Part shown: positions 55,001-64,000 of the stretch, in pieces
How the letters are laid out: each line of letters starts with the position of its first letter
Numbering within the stretch: the first letter of the stretch is position 1
Source of the DNA: Treponema bryantii
GTDB taxonomy: Bacteria > Spirochaetota > Spirochaetia > Treponematales > Treponemataceae
Assembly (NCBI RefSeq): GCF_036492245.1
Contig: NZ_AP025286.1
Coordinates: 3,348,001 to 3,412,000, forward strand
Reading direction: 5' to 3'
DNA length: 64,000 nt
Program-made: the position numbers and the translations under genes
The notes under the pieces: model-generated
Databases searched by the model: none
Told to the model about the DNA's origin: nothing
The model's input: the letters and a program-made list of their open reading frames with translations, nothing else

Positions 55001-58000
55001 TTCCTTATATCCTCGTAACACCAGAAGGAAAAGTCATGAAGGAAAGTGATGTACCTCTAAAAGTTTCATCACTTGAATATTCACTTTCTCATGAAGTCTG
55101 GACAATGGTTCATGAACAGAGCGTTGACGACACAATCTATACACGTTATGAACGTTCAGATGTAGAAGATGCCAGCGGAGAACTTAAAGCCCTTGCAAAA
55201 GGAATCATCAATATTACTCCAAATACAAGCGGCTGGTACACACTCACACTCACTGGAAAAGACAACCGCGGTGGAAAAGTAATCTGTAAGAGTGAATTCT
55301 ATGTTACAGGAAGCGGCTCAAGCTGGTTCGATCAGTACAATTCAAATTCACTTAAACTTACTCCAGATAAGTCTCAGTATAATCCGGGAGAAACTGCCCA
55401 CGTACTTCTTGAAAGCCCGCTTCCAGCTGGCGACTATCTGATAACAGTAGAACGTGAAGGAATCTTTACAGAAGAAATCCGTCACTTTGACAACGGAGCC
55501 GAAGTCCTCGATATTCCTGTTGCTGGAAATTATGTACCTGTTGTTTATCTCTCAGTTTCTTCTTACTCAGAACGCCATGGCGCACCAACACATAATTATG
55601 GAGAACCAGACCTCGACAAACCGAAAGGCTACTATGGAGTTACACCTATTCTCGTAAATCCTTATGTACGTTCTTTCTCTGTTAAAGTTGAATGTGATAA
55701 GCCAAGCTACAAACCTGGAGATATGGCAACAATTAAGTTCACAGCAACAAAAGGCGGAAAACCTTATGAAGGCGCTGAACTTACAGCTATGGCCGTAGAT
55801 CGTGGAGTTCTCGACCTTATAAATTATCATGTTCCAAATCCAATCGATTTCTTCTACAGCAAAGAAAATTTCCCTCTCAGAGTTTATGGTGGAGACTCAC
55901 GTGCTTATCTTATGGACCCTGTAACTTACAGTGTTAAAAATCTGATGGGTGGAGACGCACTTGCAGAAGACGCAGAAAAGGAAGACGAACGAAAGGATTT
56001 CCGCCCGACAGCTTTTTTTGAACCTGTTCTTGTAACCGATAAAAATGGTGAAGCAACCCTTACCTTTAAAATGCCAGACAGCCTTACAACTTATCGTATT
56101 ACTGCCTTTGGCGTAAAAGATGATTTGTTTGCTTTACAGGAAGAAGAGGTTAAGGTTCAGAACCCAATAAATATTCAGCAGGTTCAGCCACGTCGTCTCC
56201 GTGAACGCGATACTGCAGAATGTGGAGTTCTCATTACAAACCTTGATAAAAACGGACAGAACGTAACTGTAAGCCTTGAAGTGCTTTCTCCAGATAAAGA
56301 TACTGCACAGGATATTCTTGAAGGCCGCAAAACAATTCCTGGAAAAGGTTTTGTTGATGGCGAGAGTTCTCACACAGTTTATGTTGCCTCTGGACAGTCC
56401 AGCGTAGTTTATTTTGATGTTGCAGCTCAGACAGAAGGAACAGTAAATCTTGTTTATACAATTAAATCTGATATTCTGAATGAAAAACTTATTTCACCGA
56501 TTCGTATTGAAAAGACCTTTGTATATGAAACCGTTACTATGACCGGAACCATTTCTGATGGAAGTAAAGGTCTTGAAAAAGAATCTCTGATAATTCCTGG
56601 TTTTGCAAAAGAAGGCCGGGGAGATCTTAAGTTTACTCTTGATGCTACACGACTTGGTGTACTTGGCAGTTCAGTTAATTATCTCTTTGATTATCCTTAT
56701 GGCTGTCTTGAACAGCAAAGTTCTCGCATACTACCGTTAGTTTGTTTCGGCGAATATATTGATGTCTTTGGTATGAATTCAAAACTACTGAACATAAAAG
56801 ACTGTATCACAAGCTTTACAAAAAAATGGAAGGATTATCAGCATGAAGACGGAGGTTTTGGTTACTGGCCGGATTCATACTATTCTTCTTCATTTGTAAG
56901 CATGCGTATTTTATACATCTATGCACTTGCAATGCAGCGGGGTTATACACCAGAAGATATTCCTATCAATGTAAAGAAACTTTCAAAATATGTTTATGAT
57001 AGAATTCTCGATTATAAATCTCATGTTACTAATTCGAACTTCTATGATTACGATATGGCTTTTGCCTGCTATGTTTACAGTCTGCTGAATGATACTTCCC
57101 TCAATTCTGTTCGTGAAGCACTTTATGGCAGAGCAGATGAACTTACTCTTGATTCACTTGCCTACCTTTCGTTAGCTTATCAGAATTCAGGTAAAGCAGC
57201 AGATACAGAAAAGGCAAAAATCATTAACAAGAAAATCCGCCCATACCTGCAGCCAGATCAGCGTAGTGTCACCCTCTCGAAAAAAGCAAAAACGGGTTAC
57301 TGGTTCTGCTATCAGAATGAAACAGTTCAGTATGCAGCAATCCTCTCTGCTTTTGTATCAGAAAATCCGAACGACAATCTTGTAGACAAATTGATTTATA
57401 CACTTTTGAAAAAACAGTCTCGTGGTTACTGGCAGAATACAATTACAACTTCTGCTGTGCTTGAATCAATTTATACCTACATTCAAAAGCGCGATCTCGA
57501 CTCTACAGACTATACTGCTACAGCTTCACTCAATGGTCGTCAGCTCATGAAAGAAAGTTTTAAAGGCGCAGCAGCTAAACCTAAAACTTTGAGCCTGCCT
57601 TTTGAAGATGATTTTATCTCTTCGCTTTCACGCGATAAGGCTATACCACTTGTATTTGAAAAGGATGGCGACGGTTACTTATTCTATACTGTAGAAATGA
57701 GATACGCCCTTCCAGATGAAGCACAGGCCGCACGCGATGAAGGTTTGAATATTACTTATGAAATCACAGATTTTGAAACTGGTGAACTTATAAATATTTC
57801 AAAAGATACCTGTGATGTAACTCTTGAAAGCGGCAAACTTTACAAGGCTAAGGTTTTTGTACAGACCAACCGCACAAGAGAATATGTTGCAGTTCGTGCA
57901 CCAATTCCTTCTGGTGCAGAAATTCTAGACTTTACTCTTGTAACAACAGGTTCTGCAGCTCAGAGTAATAATTCACAAGGCTGGCGAAGCTGGATCAGTC

Positions 58001-58188
58001 ACAAGAATATAACTGATAACGAAGTGCAGTTCTTCTGGGATGAAATGCACAGCGGCCGTTACTTCTTTGACTTTACATTCCGTGCTGTACGCCGTGGTAT
58101 TTATCCTACTCCACCAGTTCAGGGTGAATGTATGTATGAGCCGGAAACCTTCGGCCGCAGCGATGGATATCTGTTTATAATTAAGTAG
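52060..58188 (+). CDS. Bacterial alpha-2-macroglobulin (lipoprotein, thioester type)
   Basis: 2042 aa from the ATG at 52060 (AGAGGTT upstream); the frame to 52030 overlaps the previous gene. Lipoprotein signal FGSC (Cys21), then a Lys/Glu/Ser-rich low-complexity segment, macroglobulin beta domains (one with DRGIYRPGEIVTFRG at about 730), a bait-like region, and the thioester domain with PYGCLEQQSSR (Cys1549, Gln1552). The C-terminal domain ends in a secretory-type beta fold. It traps proteases and links covalently through the Cys-Gln thioester, protecting the periplasm. Immediately followed by PBP1C, the usual partner in YfhM/PbpC pairs, which repairs peptidoglycan after breach. Confidence 0.92.
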   Translation: MKKSSFLFLAAVSAILTFGSCKKAQAQSSDSLMSKSDISSQGSPEYKERNSLNLNTDSTNQVDYDSIKKFFTLDYTPEYPDSAFAPAEDSKKSKKKTADKTEESKSYIPGIRKLADYVTKYMTKKANLQDYKPNDELEEDDNTKEFYIEDWGPQGKIVAGENHPSFYVIFSRPVRSLQALDKPQSTSDIMTIEPALPGVFRWYGTKHLSFESDIPADPTIQYTIKINPSIKTPDGKKLTGDTAFTTQAEPVEVINLWGGYIKDSDCAYNWNTGALPPYENRFVMRTNYTTTLSAIKQNLTVLVDGTSVICDIQPVYKDIFHMWSNHADFDEAAGRTNTYLVEIKSDVPHNTLVEVINTNGKSESYNTLMTFTIEEVGEMTEYSSAKYTWPLSVYFSQVPDKQTLINNITYDNNLPLKEENIVINGRSVKICNLPFDYKQEHTITFNSEIKDKYGQNLSLKKATYKFKTPEVKAYVRYQNHGTTMLEAQFPHKMIFEHQNLISGTYALQKTDRPAGNGYYAFNKDKSYSKLFDLGKKNQRNFQELDLEPYLDDGYGFVSFESTAKYKEYNYWREKYEDETSSMSGVVQVTDLGITARMSINKAVVMVRSLSTGKPVENAEVYIVHNLNDYQTWVDGSYVPKKIFVYGDESTYDKMIAKGQTDKNGLAVITYDEKQIKNIQSDNRNAFVYVVNGKDKAAFAPSSHNTWRAGVNTGSMDRARTPQQRTFMFVDRGIYRPGEIVTFRGIDRDQLLGSFTPHSGWYSITAKGSWWNSKEIIEPIAGQLSETGGFYGSFKIPDDIERGIYSLVYSREGDSNETATIRFTIADFERVKFESSITVPEITYFSGDKLTANLSADYLAGGSLSGAKYDISWYKQATTFKTSEPEAKGYSFYTGVYPDRIYYSNDTGTLGVDGTAALICESEKITDGAPYIYHVESAVTDISNQRIAASNDIFVNAAQFYAGIGKAQNINGFAKSGTKLDIPYILVTPEGKVMKESDVPLKVSSLEYSLSHEVWTMVHEQSVDDTIYTRYERSDVEDASGELKALAKGIINITPNTSGWYTLTLTGKDNRGGKVICKSEFYVTGSGSSWFDQYNSNSLKLTPDKSQYNPGETAHVLLESPLPAGDYLITVEREGIFTEEIRHFDNGAEVLDIPVAGNYVPVVYLSVSSYSERHGAPTHNYGEPDLDKPKGYYGVTPILVNPYVRSFSVKVECDKPSYKPGDMATIKFTATKGGKPYEGAELTAMAVDRGVLDLINYHVPNPIDFFYSKENFPLRVYGGDSRAYLMDPVTYSVKNLMGGDALAEDAEKEDERKDFRPTAFFEPVLVTDKNGEATLTFKMPDSLTTYRITAFGVKDDLFALQEEEVKVQNPINIQQVQPRRLRERDTAECGVLITNLDKNGQNVTVSLEVLSPDKDTAQDILEGRKTIPGKGFVDGESSHTVYVASGQSSVVYFDVAAQTEGTVNLVYTIKSDILNEKLISPIRIEKTFVYETVTMTGTISDGSKGLEKESLIIPGFAKEGRGDLKFTLDATRLGVLGSSVNYLFDYPYGCLEQQSSRILPLVCFGEYIDVFGMNSKLLNIKDCITSFTKKWKDYQHEDGGFGYWPDSYYSSSFVSMRILYIYALAMQRGYTPEDIPINVKKLSKYVYDRILDYKSHVTNSNFYDYDMAFACYVYSLLNDTSLNSVREALYGRADELTLDSLAYLSLAYQNSGKAADTEKAKIINKKIRPYLQPDQRSVTLSKKAKTGYWFCYQNETVQYAAILSAFVSENPNDNLVDKLIYTLLKKQSRGYWQNTITTSAVLESIYTYIQKRDLDSTDYTATASLNGRQLMKESFKGAAAKPKTLSLPFEDDFISSLSRDKAIPLVFEKDGDGYLFYTVEMRYALPDEAQAARDEGLNITYEITDFETGELINISKDTCDVTLESGKLYKAKVFVQTNRTREYVAVRAPIPSGAEILDFTLVTTGSAAQSNNSQGWRSWISHKNITDNEVQFFWDEMHSGRYFFDFTFRAVRRGIYPTPPVQGECMYEPETFGRSDGYLFIIK

Positions 58189-58189
58189 A

Positions 58190-60406
58190 ATGCTTCGCTG
58201 TCGTTTACAGAAATTACGGTGCTCCCGCCGGCTTATTCGTGCGGGTGCACTTATCCTTATCCTTCTCTTTGCTTTTCCTGTGGTACTGCGCCTCGTTCCA
58301 TTTCCTGAGCTAACGGAATTTATGGCGCAGGAATACAGTTGCAGGATTTACGACCGCCGCGGCGAGCTGATTCAGGTAACGGCGCTTAAGGGCGGTGGAC
58401 GAAGAGAATTTACACCTCTTAAGGAAATTCCTAAAGATCTCCAGAAAGCTTTTCTGAAACAGGAAGACCGGCGTTTTTATTTTCATCACGGTGTAGACTG
58501 GTTTTCTCTTTTACGGGCCGCCTCGCAAAATCATCAGTCAAAAAGAATAGTCCGCGGCGGCTCGACAATCTCAATGCAGCTCGCCAAAGCAATAAACAAG
58601 GACACCTCTTTAAATTTCCGCCGTAAGTTCTCCGACATCTTTACCGCTTACCGTATAGAAACAAGACTCAGTAAAAAAAAGATTCTCGAACTTTATTTAA
58701 ACTCAATTTATTTCGGAGCTAACTCTTATGGCGTAACTTCAGGAGCACGTTCTTTTTTTGGCTGTGAACTTTCACAACTCAATAAAGGTCAGCTGCAGGT
58801 TCTTTCAATAATTCCCCGAAATCCGTCTTTTTATAATCCAGTTGCATTCCCTGAACATTTTAAAATTTACTCAAAAGAAATTGAGCAGGCTGCTCATACA
58901 GCGCATTTTTATAAATATCCTTTTAAGCTTCCTCATTTTATAAATTATGTTATTTCTGATTTTAAAAAGAATAATCAAAAGCTTCCCTATAAACTTACTA
59001 CTTCCATAAATCTTGAAATCTCTCAAATGGCAGAAGATTTTTTAAGGGAAGCTCTCGAAGAAGCACGACCTTCAAGAATCACAAATGGTGCACTTTTGCT
59101 ATTAGATAACTCAGACGGCTCCGTACTTACCTGGCTCGGTAACGGAGACTTTTTCGACTCTGAAAACTCTGGGCAAATTGACGGCGTTCTTGTAAAGAAT
59201 CAGCCTGGAAGTTCAATGAAGCCTTTCCTTTATGCACTCGCTATTGAAAACAACATACTCCAGCCAGGTACAGTTCTCGCAGATGTACCAACTGAATTTG
59301 GAAATGAAAAACTTTATATTCCTGAAAATTTCAACAACCGGTTTAATGGTCCTGTCCGCACACGAATAGCACTTGCATCCAGTCTTAATGTTCCGGCCGT
59401 TTCAACACTTAATAAACTGGGAGTAAAAGCTTATCTCGAAAAACTTTACGAACTTGGTTTTGAATCTCTTCGTGAAAATGATGCCGGACTTAAAGCAGAT
59501 CTCGGACTCGCTCTTGGAGCAGGAGAAGTTTCATTAAAGGAACTCGTTCCTGCTTTCAGTGTCTTTGTAAAGGATGGAACATATTTACCATTAAACTATA
59601 ACAATCAACTAACTAACGGTCGTCAGTTGTACACAGCAGATACATCGCGCATTATTACATCAATACTTTCTGATAAAGGTGCACGTGCTCTTGGTTTTGG
59701 TTATACACAAACATTTCAAACTGACTACCCGTCTATTTTTAAAACCGGGACATCCAATCAATATCAAAATATTATTGCGCTCGGAGCAACACAACATTTT
59801 ACGATTGGTGTATGGATGGGAAACTTTTCCGGTAACACAGTCATTGGAAAAACAGGATCTTCACTTCCAGCCTGGGTTGCTAAAAACATTCTTGATAAAA
59901 TTGAAAACTCGACAACTCCATTCCCTGAACCAGAACACTGGCATAAAGAACGTATCTGTTCCCTTTCAGGACAGAAAGCATGTTCAAACTGCCGGGCGGT
60001 AGTTACAGAATATGTTAAAGATGGTACAGAACTTCCAGATTGCAGCTGGCACACATCCCTGTCAGATTCAAAGGAAATATCAACCATCTATCCACCAGAA
60101 TATCAGCAGTGGCTTCGTTCTCGTCCTGATAAGGGCTTAATTGAATATGCATTATTGCCGCTTACCTTTATTACTCCAAAACAGGACTCCCTGTTTTTCT
60201 ACAGCAGTCTCAATAAAAATCAGCAGGCTATCCCATTTGAAGTAACCGGTGGTTCAGAATCAACTCTGGACATTTATTATGATGAAAAAAAAATCGCCAC
60301 AATCGACCGGCCGTTTAACTTTTCACTTCCGGTAAATCGTGGCGATCATTCATGCCGCGTTCAATGCGGTAACGAAGAACTCATATTGAATTTCAGTGTA
60401 AAATAA
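58190..60406 (+). CDS. pbpC: Penicillin-binding protein 1C
   Basis: 738 aa, bifunctional class A PBP: glycan polymerisation and transpeptidation. One N-terminal TM helix (about 18-36). The GT51 domain has EDRRFYFHHGVDW (catalytic Glu92) and RGGSTISMQLAKAINKD. The transpeptidase has SxxK at S341-K344 (GSSMKPFLYAL), SLN 398-400 and KTG 518-520. A PBP1C C-terminal Ig-like domain (about 640-738) follows. The ATG lies 1 nt past the A2M stop, so the pair is co-translated. Confidence 0.93.
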   Translation: MLRCRLQKLRCSRRLIRAGALILILLFAFPVVLRLVPFPELTEFMAQEYSCRIYDRRGELIQVTALKGGGRREFTPLKEIPKDLQKAFLKQEDRRFYFHHGVDWFSLLRAASQNHQSKRIVRGGSTISMQLAKAINKDTSLNFRRKFSDIFTAYRIETRLSKKKILELYLNSIYFGANSYGVTSGARSFFGCELSQLNKGQLQVLSIIPRNPSFYNPVAFPEHFKIYSKEIEQAAHTAHFYKYPFKLPHFINYVISDFKKNNQKLPYKLTTSINLEISQMAEDFLREALEEARPSRITNGALLLLDNSDGSVLTWLGNGDFFDSENSGQIDGVLVKNQPGSSMKPFLYALAIENNILQPGTVLADVPTEFGNEKLYIPENFNNRFNGPVRTRIALASSLNVPAVSTLNKLGVKAYLEKLYELGFESLRENDAGLKADLGLALGAGEVSLKELVPAFSVFVKDGTYLPLNYNNQLTNGRQLYTADTSRIITSILSDKGARALGFGYTQTFQTDYPSIFKTGTSNQYQNIIALGATQHFTIGVWMGNFSGNTVIGKTGSSLPAWVAKNILDKIENSTTPFPEPEHWHKERICSLSGQKACSNCRAVVTEYVKDGTELPDCSWHTSLSDSKEISTIYPPEYQQWLRSRPDKGLIEYALLPLTFITPKQDSLFFYSSLNKNQQAIPFEVTGGSESTLDIYYDEKKIATIDRPFNFSLPVNRGDHSCRVQCGNEELILNFSVK

Positions 60407-60407
60407 T

Positions 60408-60782
60408 TTAGCACTTCCAAAGTTTATGCAGATTACAGAACTCCCAAGCACCTTCTACTTTTTCTCCATCAAGAAGTGCAAATTCTGCTTTAGGTTCATC
60501 ACCAGGCTTAAGCTGCTTTTTCTGAATTCCTTTATTTGTTGCAATTACAATCCACTCAATATAATGCTCTGGAAGCATTGGATGAGCTACTGAACCAACA
60601 CTTACAGTTACCTTATTTCCTTCTACATTTACAACAGGAACATGCTTTTCAACTGCAGCATCAGTTGTTCCTGGAACAAGTTCTACCATACTTTCACCAC
60701 AACATACTGTAGGAACTCCGGTATCTTTTACAACTACGATAATCTTACCACAAACTGTACAGTAATAAAATTTCACATCCAT
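60408..60782 (-). CDS. dfx: Desulfoferrodoxin (2Fe superoxide reductase)
   Basis: 124 aa. Centre I: Cys8, Cys11, Cys27, Cys28 (desulforedoxin-type). Centre II: EKHVPV with His47, then AHPMLPEHYIEW with His67 and His73, and CNLHKLW with Cys116 and His119, the four-His one-Cys iron that reduces superoxide to peroxide. Glu45-Lys46 are the conserved active-site pair. It is typical of anaerobes. The stop codons of this gene and the convergent pbpC are 1 nt apart. Confidence 0.93.
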   Translation of the reverse strand: MDVKFYYCTVCGKIIVVVKDTGVPTVCCGESMVELVPGTTDAAVEKHVPVVNVEGNKVTVSVGSVAHPMLPEHYIEWIVIATNKGIQKKQLKPGDEPKAEFALLDGEKVEGAWEFCNLHKLWKC

Positions 60783-60884
60783 TTTTTTTATCCTCCTGAT
60801 AAATCATATTATTAAAGGGTACATAAAGAATTCTCATTTGTCAAATATAAGTCGATTTTTCTACCGATATATATAAAAGTAACA

Positions 60885-60890
60885 TATAAT
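60885..60890 (+). promoter_or_regulatory. Consensus -10 box upstream of the first 7TMR-DISM gene
   Basis: A perfect TATAAT in the 150-bp divergent gap. The expected -35 region is poor, which suits activator dependence. Nothing else in 60783-60932 is recognisable apart from a minus-strand TTGACA near 60839 before dfx. Confidence 0.35.
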
Positions 60891-60932
60891 TGTATATAAA
60901 GTGTTAAAAATTTAAATCAGCGGAGAGTCATC

Positions 60933-62867
60933 TTGTATAAACGACTATCTTTTCCTCATTTGTTTTTGATTTTGTTTTCATTCTTATTTTCTGTTTCATC
61001 CCTTTATGCCTCAGAAAACTCCATCGCTATGCCAGAAACAAAAAATCTTATAAGACTGGACGGCAAATGGGAACTCTTTCTTGAAAAAACTCCTGAACAA
61101 ACTTTTAAACTCCTAGATTCTGGAACTCCTGCAGATTTTATGTCTTCTGTTCCAGGAACCTGGAATACTGAAGTATTATATACTGGTAAAACTTCTCCCA
61201 TAACTTACGGATGTTACAGATACATCTGCACTAATCTTAATCCTGCAAAAAAGTATGCAATTCTTACAAGAGAATCTCCCGGAACCTCCTGCGCACTTTA
61301 CATTAACCGAAAGCTTCTTGGACAAACTGGCGATCCTTTTGCAATGACAAAACCTACCTTCAACGAAAAGCCTAATGCTTATAATCCTTCTCATTCACAG
61401 AGTATTCCCTTTTATTGTGAATTTTACCCTGACTCAAATGGATCTGTTGAAATTGTTTTTTTAGTATCCAATTACTTCTATAGAAAAGGTGGCCTCTGGG
61501 ATGCCGTTTATTTTGGTGAACCTGGATATGTTATGCGTACTAATAATATGACTCTGCTTTTCAATGAATTTGTAATCGGCTGTCTTTTATTTATTACGCT
61601 TTTAAATTTAATTCAATTTTTCATCAATAAGAAAAAATGGGAATATTTTTATCTGGGAATCGCCTCTCTTGTTTTTGCATTAAGAATCGGAACTGCTGAT
61701 TATTGTTCTTTCGGATTCCTTTTCCCAAATCTTATATCTGAAGTAAAAGTTAAACTTGAATATACGGTTTTATGGATTGCACCAATTTCAATTATTCAAA
61801 TGATATTTAAGATTTATCCTTCACCAAACCGTGTAATCATTTTTAAATGGCTCAAAGAAAAATACATACGACACTTTCTTGTAATTGCAGATTTATTACT
61901 TGGTATTTCATCACTGATTGTTCCGGCCTACTATTCAAGCCGACTTGTTCCACCTTTGCAAATCGGTATGGGAATAATTTCTGTTTACGTTATCATCTTT
62001 ATCATTTCAAACTTAATTAAACATAGAAAATATTCTTTATATAACAGCATAAGTTACAGCATGCTTTTCCTTGGCGCTATTATTGATATCATTTATTCAC
62101 AACAGAAAGATCTGATGCCTTTTTCTTTCTTCCCGATTTTTCTTGTTGCTTTTGCTATCATTCAGATTCTTATGCTTGCTGCAATTCAAAATGATATTCA
62201 CAAAAACACAGAAAAATCTTCTCAGGAATTACAACGCCTTAATGAAGCTTACCTTCGCTTTGTACCAAAAGAATTCCTTCGTCTTCTTAATAAAGAATCA
62301 ATTATCAAAACAAAACTTGGTGATTATTCAAACATTGAAATGACAATTATGTTTTCTAAACAGAAATTTGATGATTCAAAAGATGATATATCTCTCGAAC
62401 AGCATTTTGTTCTTTTCAATGAATATCTAAAACAGGTTTCTCCTATCATCAAAAAATATGATGGTTTTGTAAGTAAATTCCTGAGCGGCGGATTTATGGC
62501 TCTTTTCCCTAATTCAGAAACCGATGCCGTTCGTGCTGCTCTAGAAATCAATGATTGTACTAAAAATAATACCTGGATTGGTATTCACTATGGCCGAATG
62601 ATTATCGGAACAATAGGAGAAGAAAATCGTCTCGATGACACAGTTATTTCAGATACCGTAAATACTGCATCGCGAATTGAATCTGTTTGTGAAAAGCTTG
62701 GAAAAAACATAATTATTTCTCAAGTACTGCATAAGCGTATTTCCCAGGAATCAACATTACCAGTTGAACTTAATGAACTTGAAGCTATTTATGTAAAGGG
62801 CAAAGAAAAGCCTCTTCAGCTTTATGAGGTTACGAGAAAAACTAAAAGAACACAGGAGACAGAGTAA
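60933..62867 (+). CDS. 7TMR-DISM receptor with degenerate class III cyclase domain
   Basis: 644 aa, starting at TTG 60933 with GGAGAG 7 nt upstream; no ATG before the signal peptide fits. Sec signal (about 1-27), an extracytoplasmic jelly-roll sensor (about 35-190; LDGKWELFL, YRYICTNLNP), seven TM helices (about 205-430) and a class III nucleotidyl cyclase fold (about 460-640; DTVNTASRIESVCEKLGK). The first metal-binding Asp (usual FxDIxGFT) is Lys476 and the second (usual GDG) is Gly519, so cyclase activity is doubtful; a regulatory or binding role is more likely. It shares a 1-nt stop/start overlap with the next paralog. Confidence 0.8.
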   Translation: MYKRLSFPHLFLILFSFLFSVSSLYASENSIAMPETKNLIRLDGKWELFLEKTPEQTFKLLDSGTPADFMSSVPGTWNTEVLYTGKTSPITYGCYRYICTNLNPAKKYAILTRESPGTSCALYINRKLLGQTGDPFAMTKPTFNEKPNAYNPSHSQSIPFYCEFYPDSNGSVEIVFLVSNYFYRKGGLWDAVYFGEPGYVMRTNNMTLLFNEFVIGCLLFITLLNLIQFFINKKKWEYFYLGIASLVFALRIGTADYCSFGFLFPNLISEVKVKLEYTVLWIAPISIIQMIFKIYPSPNRVIIFKWLKEKYIRHFLVIADLLLGISSLIVPAYYSSRLVPPLQIGMGIISVYVIIFIISNLIKHRKYSLYNSISYSMLFLGAIIDIIYSQQKDLMPFSFFPIFLVAFAIIQILMLAAIQNDIHKNTEKSSQELQRLNEAYLRFVPKEFLRLLNKESIIKTKLGDYSNIEMTIMFSKQKFDDSKDDISLEQHFVLFNEYLKQVSPIIKKYDGFVSKFLSGGFMALFPNSETDAVRAALEINDCTKNNTWIGIHYGRMIIGTIGEENRLDDTVISDTVNTASRIESVCEKLGKNIIISQVLHKRISQESTLPVELNELEAIYVKGKEKPLQLYEVTRKTKRTQETE

Positions 62868-64000
62868 TGAAAGCATTAAAGAAATTTGTATTTTCCACAT
62901 TTTTACTTTCAGGGCTTTTTTCTTACAACCAGTTACCTGCTCAAAGCCTGCCCGATTTTTCAATCTCAACCTACAGAATAGAAAATCCTTCTATATTAAA
63001 TCATTCGAGTGTAGAAATAAAATCTAACTGGGATTTCTATTGGGGTAAATTTATTTCTCCTTATGATAATACAACAAAACCAGACGCTGTAGTTTCAACT
63101 CCTTCAGACTGGAACAAATATCAACTCTCTAAAGAAATAAATGAAATCACTAAAACAGGTCTTGGTTCCGGAACATATCGTCTTAAAATTACAAATCTTA
63201 CTCCAGGTACAGAATATGTTTTTCCTACCTATAAACTCGCTTATAATGCCTTTACTGTTTTTGCAGATAAAAAGATGATATATCAGTCTGGAGTTCCATC
63301 GGAGAAATGGGAACAGACTATTACTAAACAGTTCTTTGATACAGCCCGCTTTATACCTGGAGATGATGGAACTGTTACGCTGACAATCTTTGTTTCAAAT
63401 GATTTTTATCGTAAGGGCGGTTTACGAGGAAAGCTTATTCTTTATGAAGAATCTTATTATAGAAATTATTATTTCCGTACATTAACCTCTTATTCTATTT
63501 TTACCGGCATTCTTTTAATGATTTCCATTTATTGTCTTTTGAATTTCTTCCTTAAGAAAGACAAATCTTCCTTATATCTTTCGCTTTTAATTCTTTCAGT
63601 ATTTACAAGACTTGCTACTGCTGATTTTTCTGTTCTTAAAGTGATTTTCCCAAATCTTCCTTTTACTGTAATGCTTCGTATAGAATATATTTCTGTATTC
63701 TTTATACCAGGTTTCCTTACACTCTATATTGATACCTTAAATAAATTTATTTTCAAAAAGATACCTGCAATGGTTATTGCTGCTCCAAGTTTTATTTTCT
63801 TTATTCTTGATTTAGTACTACCAATCAGACAGGCAAATATGACCGTTCCATACATGCAGACTTACATGTACACTGTAATAGCCGTTGATTCTCTGCTTTT
63901 TATAATCAGCTTCTTTAAAGCACGGGATGTAATTACAACAATTTCTATTATATCGCTCATTATTGTTGCTCTTGGTGCTACCTTTAATATTCTTGCAATT
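62867..64000 (+). CDS. Second 7TMR-DISM receptor (partial, continues past the window)
   Basis: The ATG at 62867 overlaps the previous stop (TAATG) with AGGAGA upstream. The frame is open for 378 codons to the window end. Signal peptide (about 1-25), a sensor domain paralogous to the preceding gene (SNWDFYWGKF; GTYRLKITNLTPGTEY; FVSNDFYRKGG), then TM helices from about codon 205. The output domain lies outside the window; by analogy it may be a cyclase. Confidence 0.78.
   Translation, partial: MKALKKFVFSTFLLSGLFSYNQLPAQSLPDFSISTYRIENPSILNHSSVEIKSNWDFYWGKFISPYDNTTKPDAVVSTPSDWNKYQLSKEINEITKTGLGSGTYRLKITNLTPGTEYVFPTYKLAYNAFTVFADKKMIYQSGVPSEKWEQTITKQFFDTARFIPGDDGTVTLTIFVSNDFYRKGGLRGKLILYEESYYRNYYFRTLTSYSIFTGILLMISIYCLLNFFLKKDKSSLYLSLLILSVFTRLATADFSVLKVIFPNLPFTVMLRIEYISVFFIPGFLTLYIDTLNKFIFKKIPAMVIAAPSFIFFILDLVLPIRQANMTVPYMQTYMYTVIAVDSLLFIISFFKARDVITTISIISLIIVALGATFNILAI

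Overview
The window reads as chromosome from a gut or rumen spirochaete, most likely a Treponema. Supporting signs are the archaeal-type PheRS beta chain, Cys-terminated lipoprotein signals on secreted glycanases, 7TMR-DISM receptors, a superoxide reductase typical of anaerobes, and moderate-to-low GC. The species cannot be fixed from the sequence alone. No rRNA, tRNA, CRISPR array, IS transposase or phage gene was seen.

1-20.4 kb: housekeeping and polysaccharide use. The window opens inside pheT, whose product carries a C-terminal EMAP-II-like tRNA-binding domain. It is followed by a LuxR-type regulator paired with a membrane protein and a D-lactate dehydrogenase. Three secreted glycan-degrading lipoproteins come next: a double-GH18 chitinase, a GH18 chitinase with CBM5/12, and a GH64 beta-1,3-glucanase with a ricin-type lectin domain. 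Together they suit degradation of fungal or arthropod walls. After a diguanylate cyclase, a YczE-like membrane protein and an unassigned GH-like protein diverge from a cytoplasmic GH10 xylanase. FtsK and two small membrane proteins close the region.

20.4-37.3 kb: a polymorphic-toxin (Rhs/YD-repeat) island, all on the minus strand. A 1117-aa secreted Ig-like/PKD/beta-helix protein precedes a roughly 3440-aa Rhs protein. Downstream are a two-TM candidate immunity protein, another membrane protein, a displaced Rhs C-terminal cassette sharing a 340-bp direct repeat with the main gene, an ankyrin protein and a DUF2185/Imm33-like protein. A strong sigma70-like promoter and a perfect CRP-type palindrome lie upstream of the island.

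37.3-49 kb: metabolism. An ornithine/lysine-type decarboxylase and NadE are followed by a minus-strand amino-acid gene set: APC permease, RidA-like, PII-like, ornithine-cyclodeaminase-family enzyme, AraC regulator and a four-subunit FAD/Fe-S amino- or imino-acid dehydrogenase of the HcnABC/opine oxidase/PdhAB type. Two promoter-hairpin-U-tract leaders sit directly in front of the AraC and cyclodeaminase genes.

49-64 kb: envelope and signalling. The region holds a DUF2156-like acyl/aminoacyl transferase, a YkgJ-family CxxCxxCC protein, a CHASE-GGDEF cyclase, the alpha-2-macroglobulin/PBP1C pair, desulfoferrodoxin, and two tandem 7TMR-DISM receptors. The first receptor ends in a class III cyclase domain lacking both metal-binding aspartates. 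The second runs off the window.

All coordinates and motifs were read by eye. Family assignments rest on recognised motifs and not on database searches.
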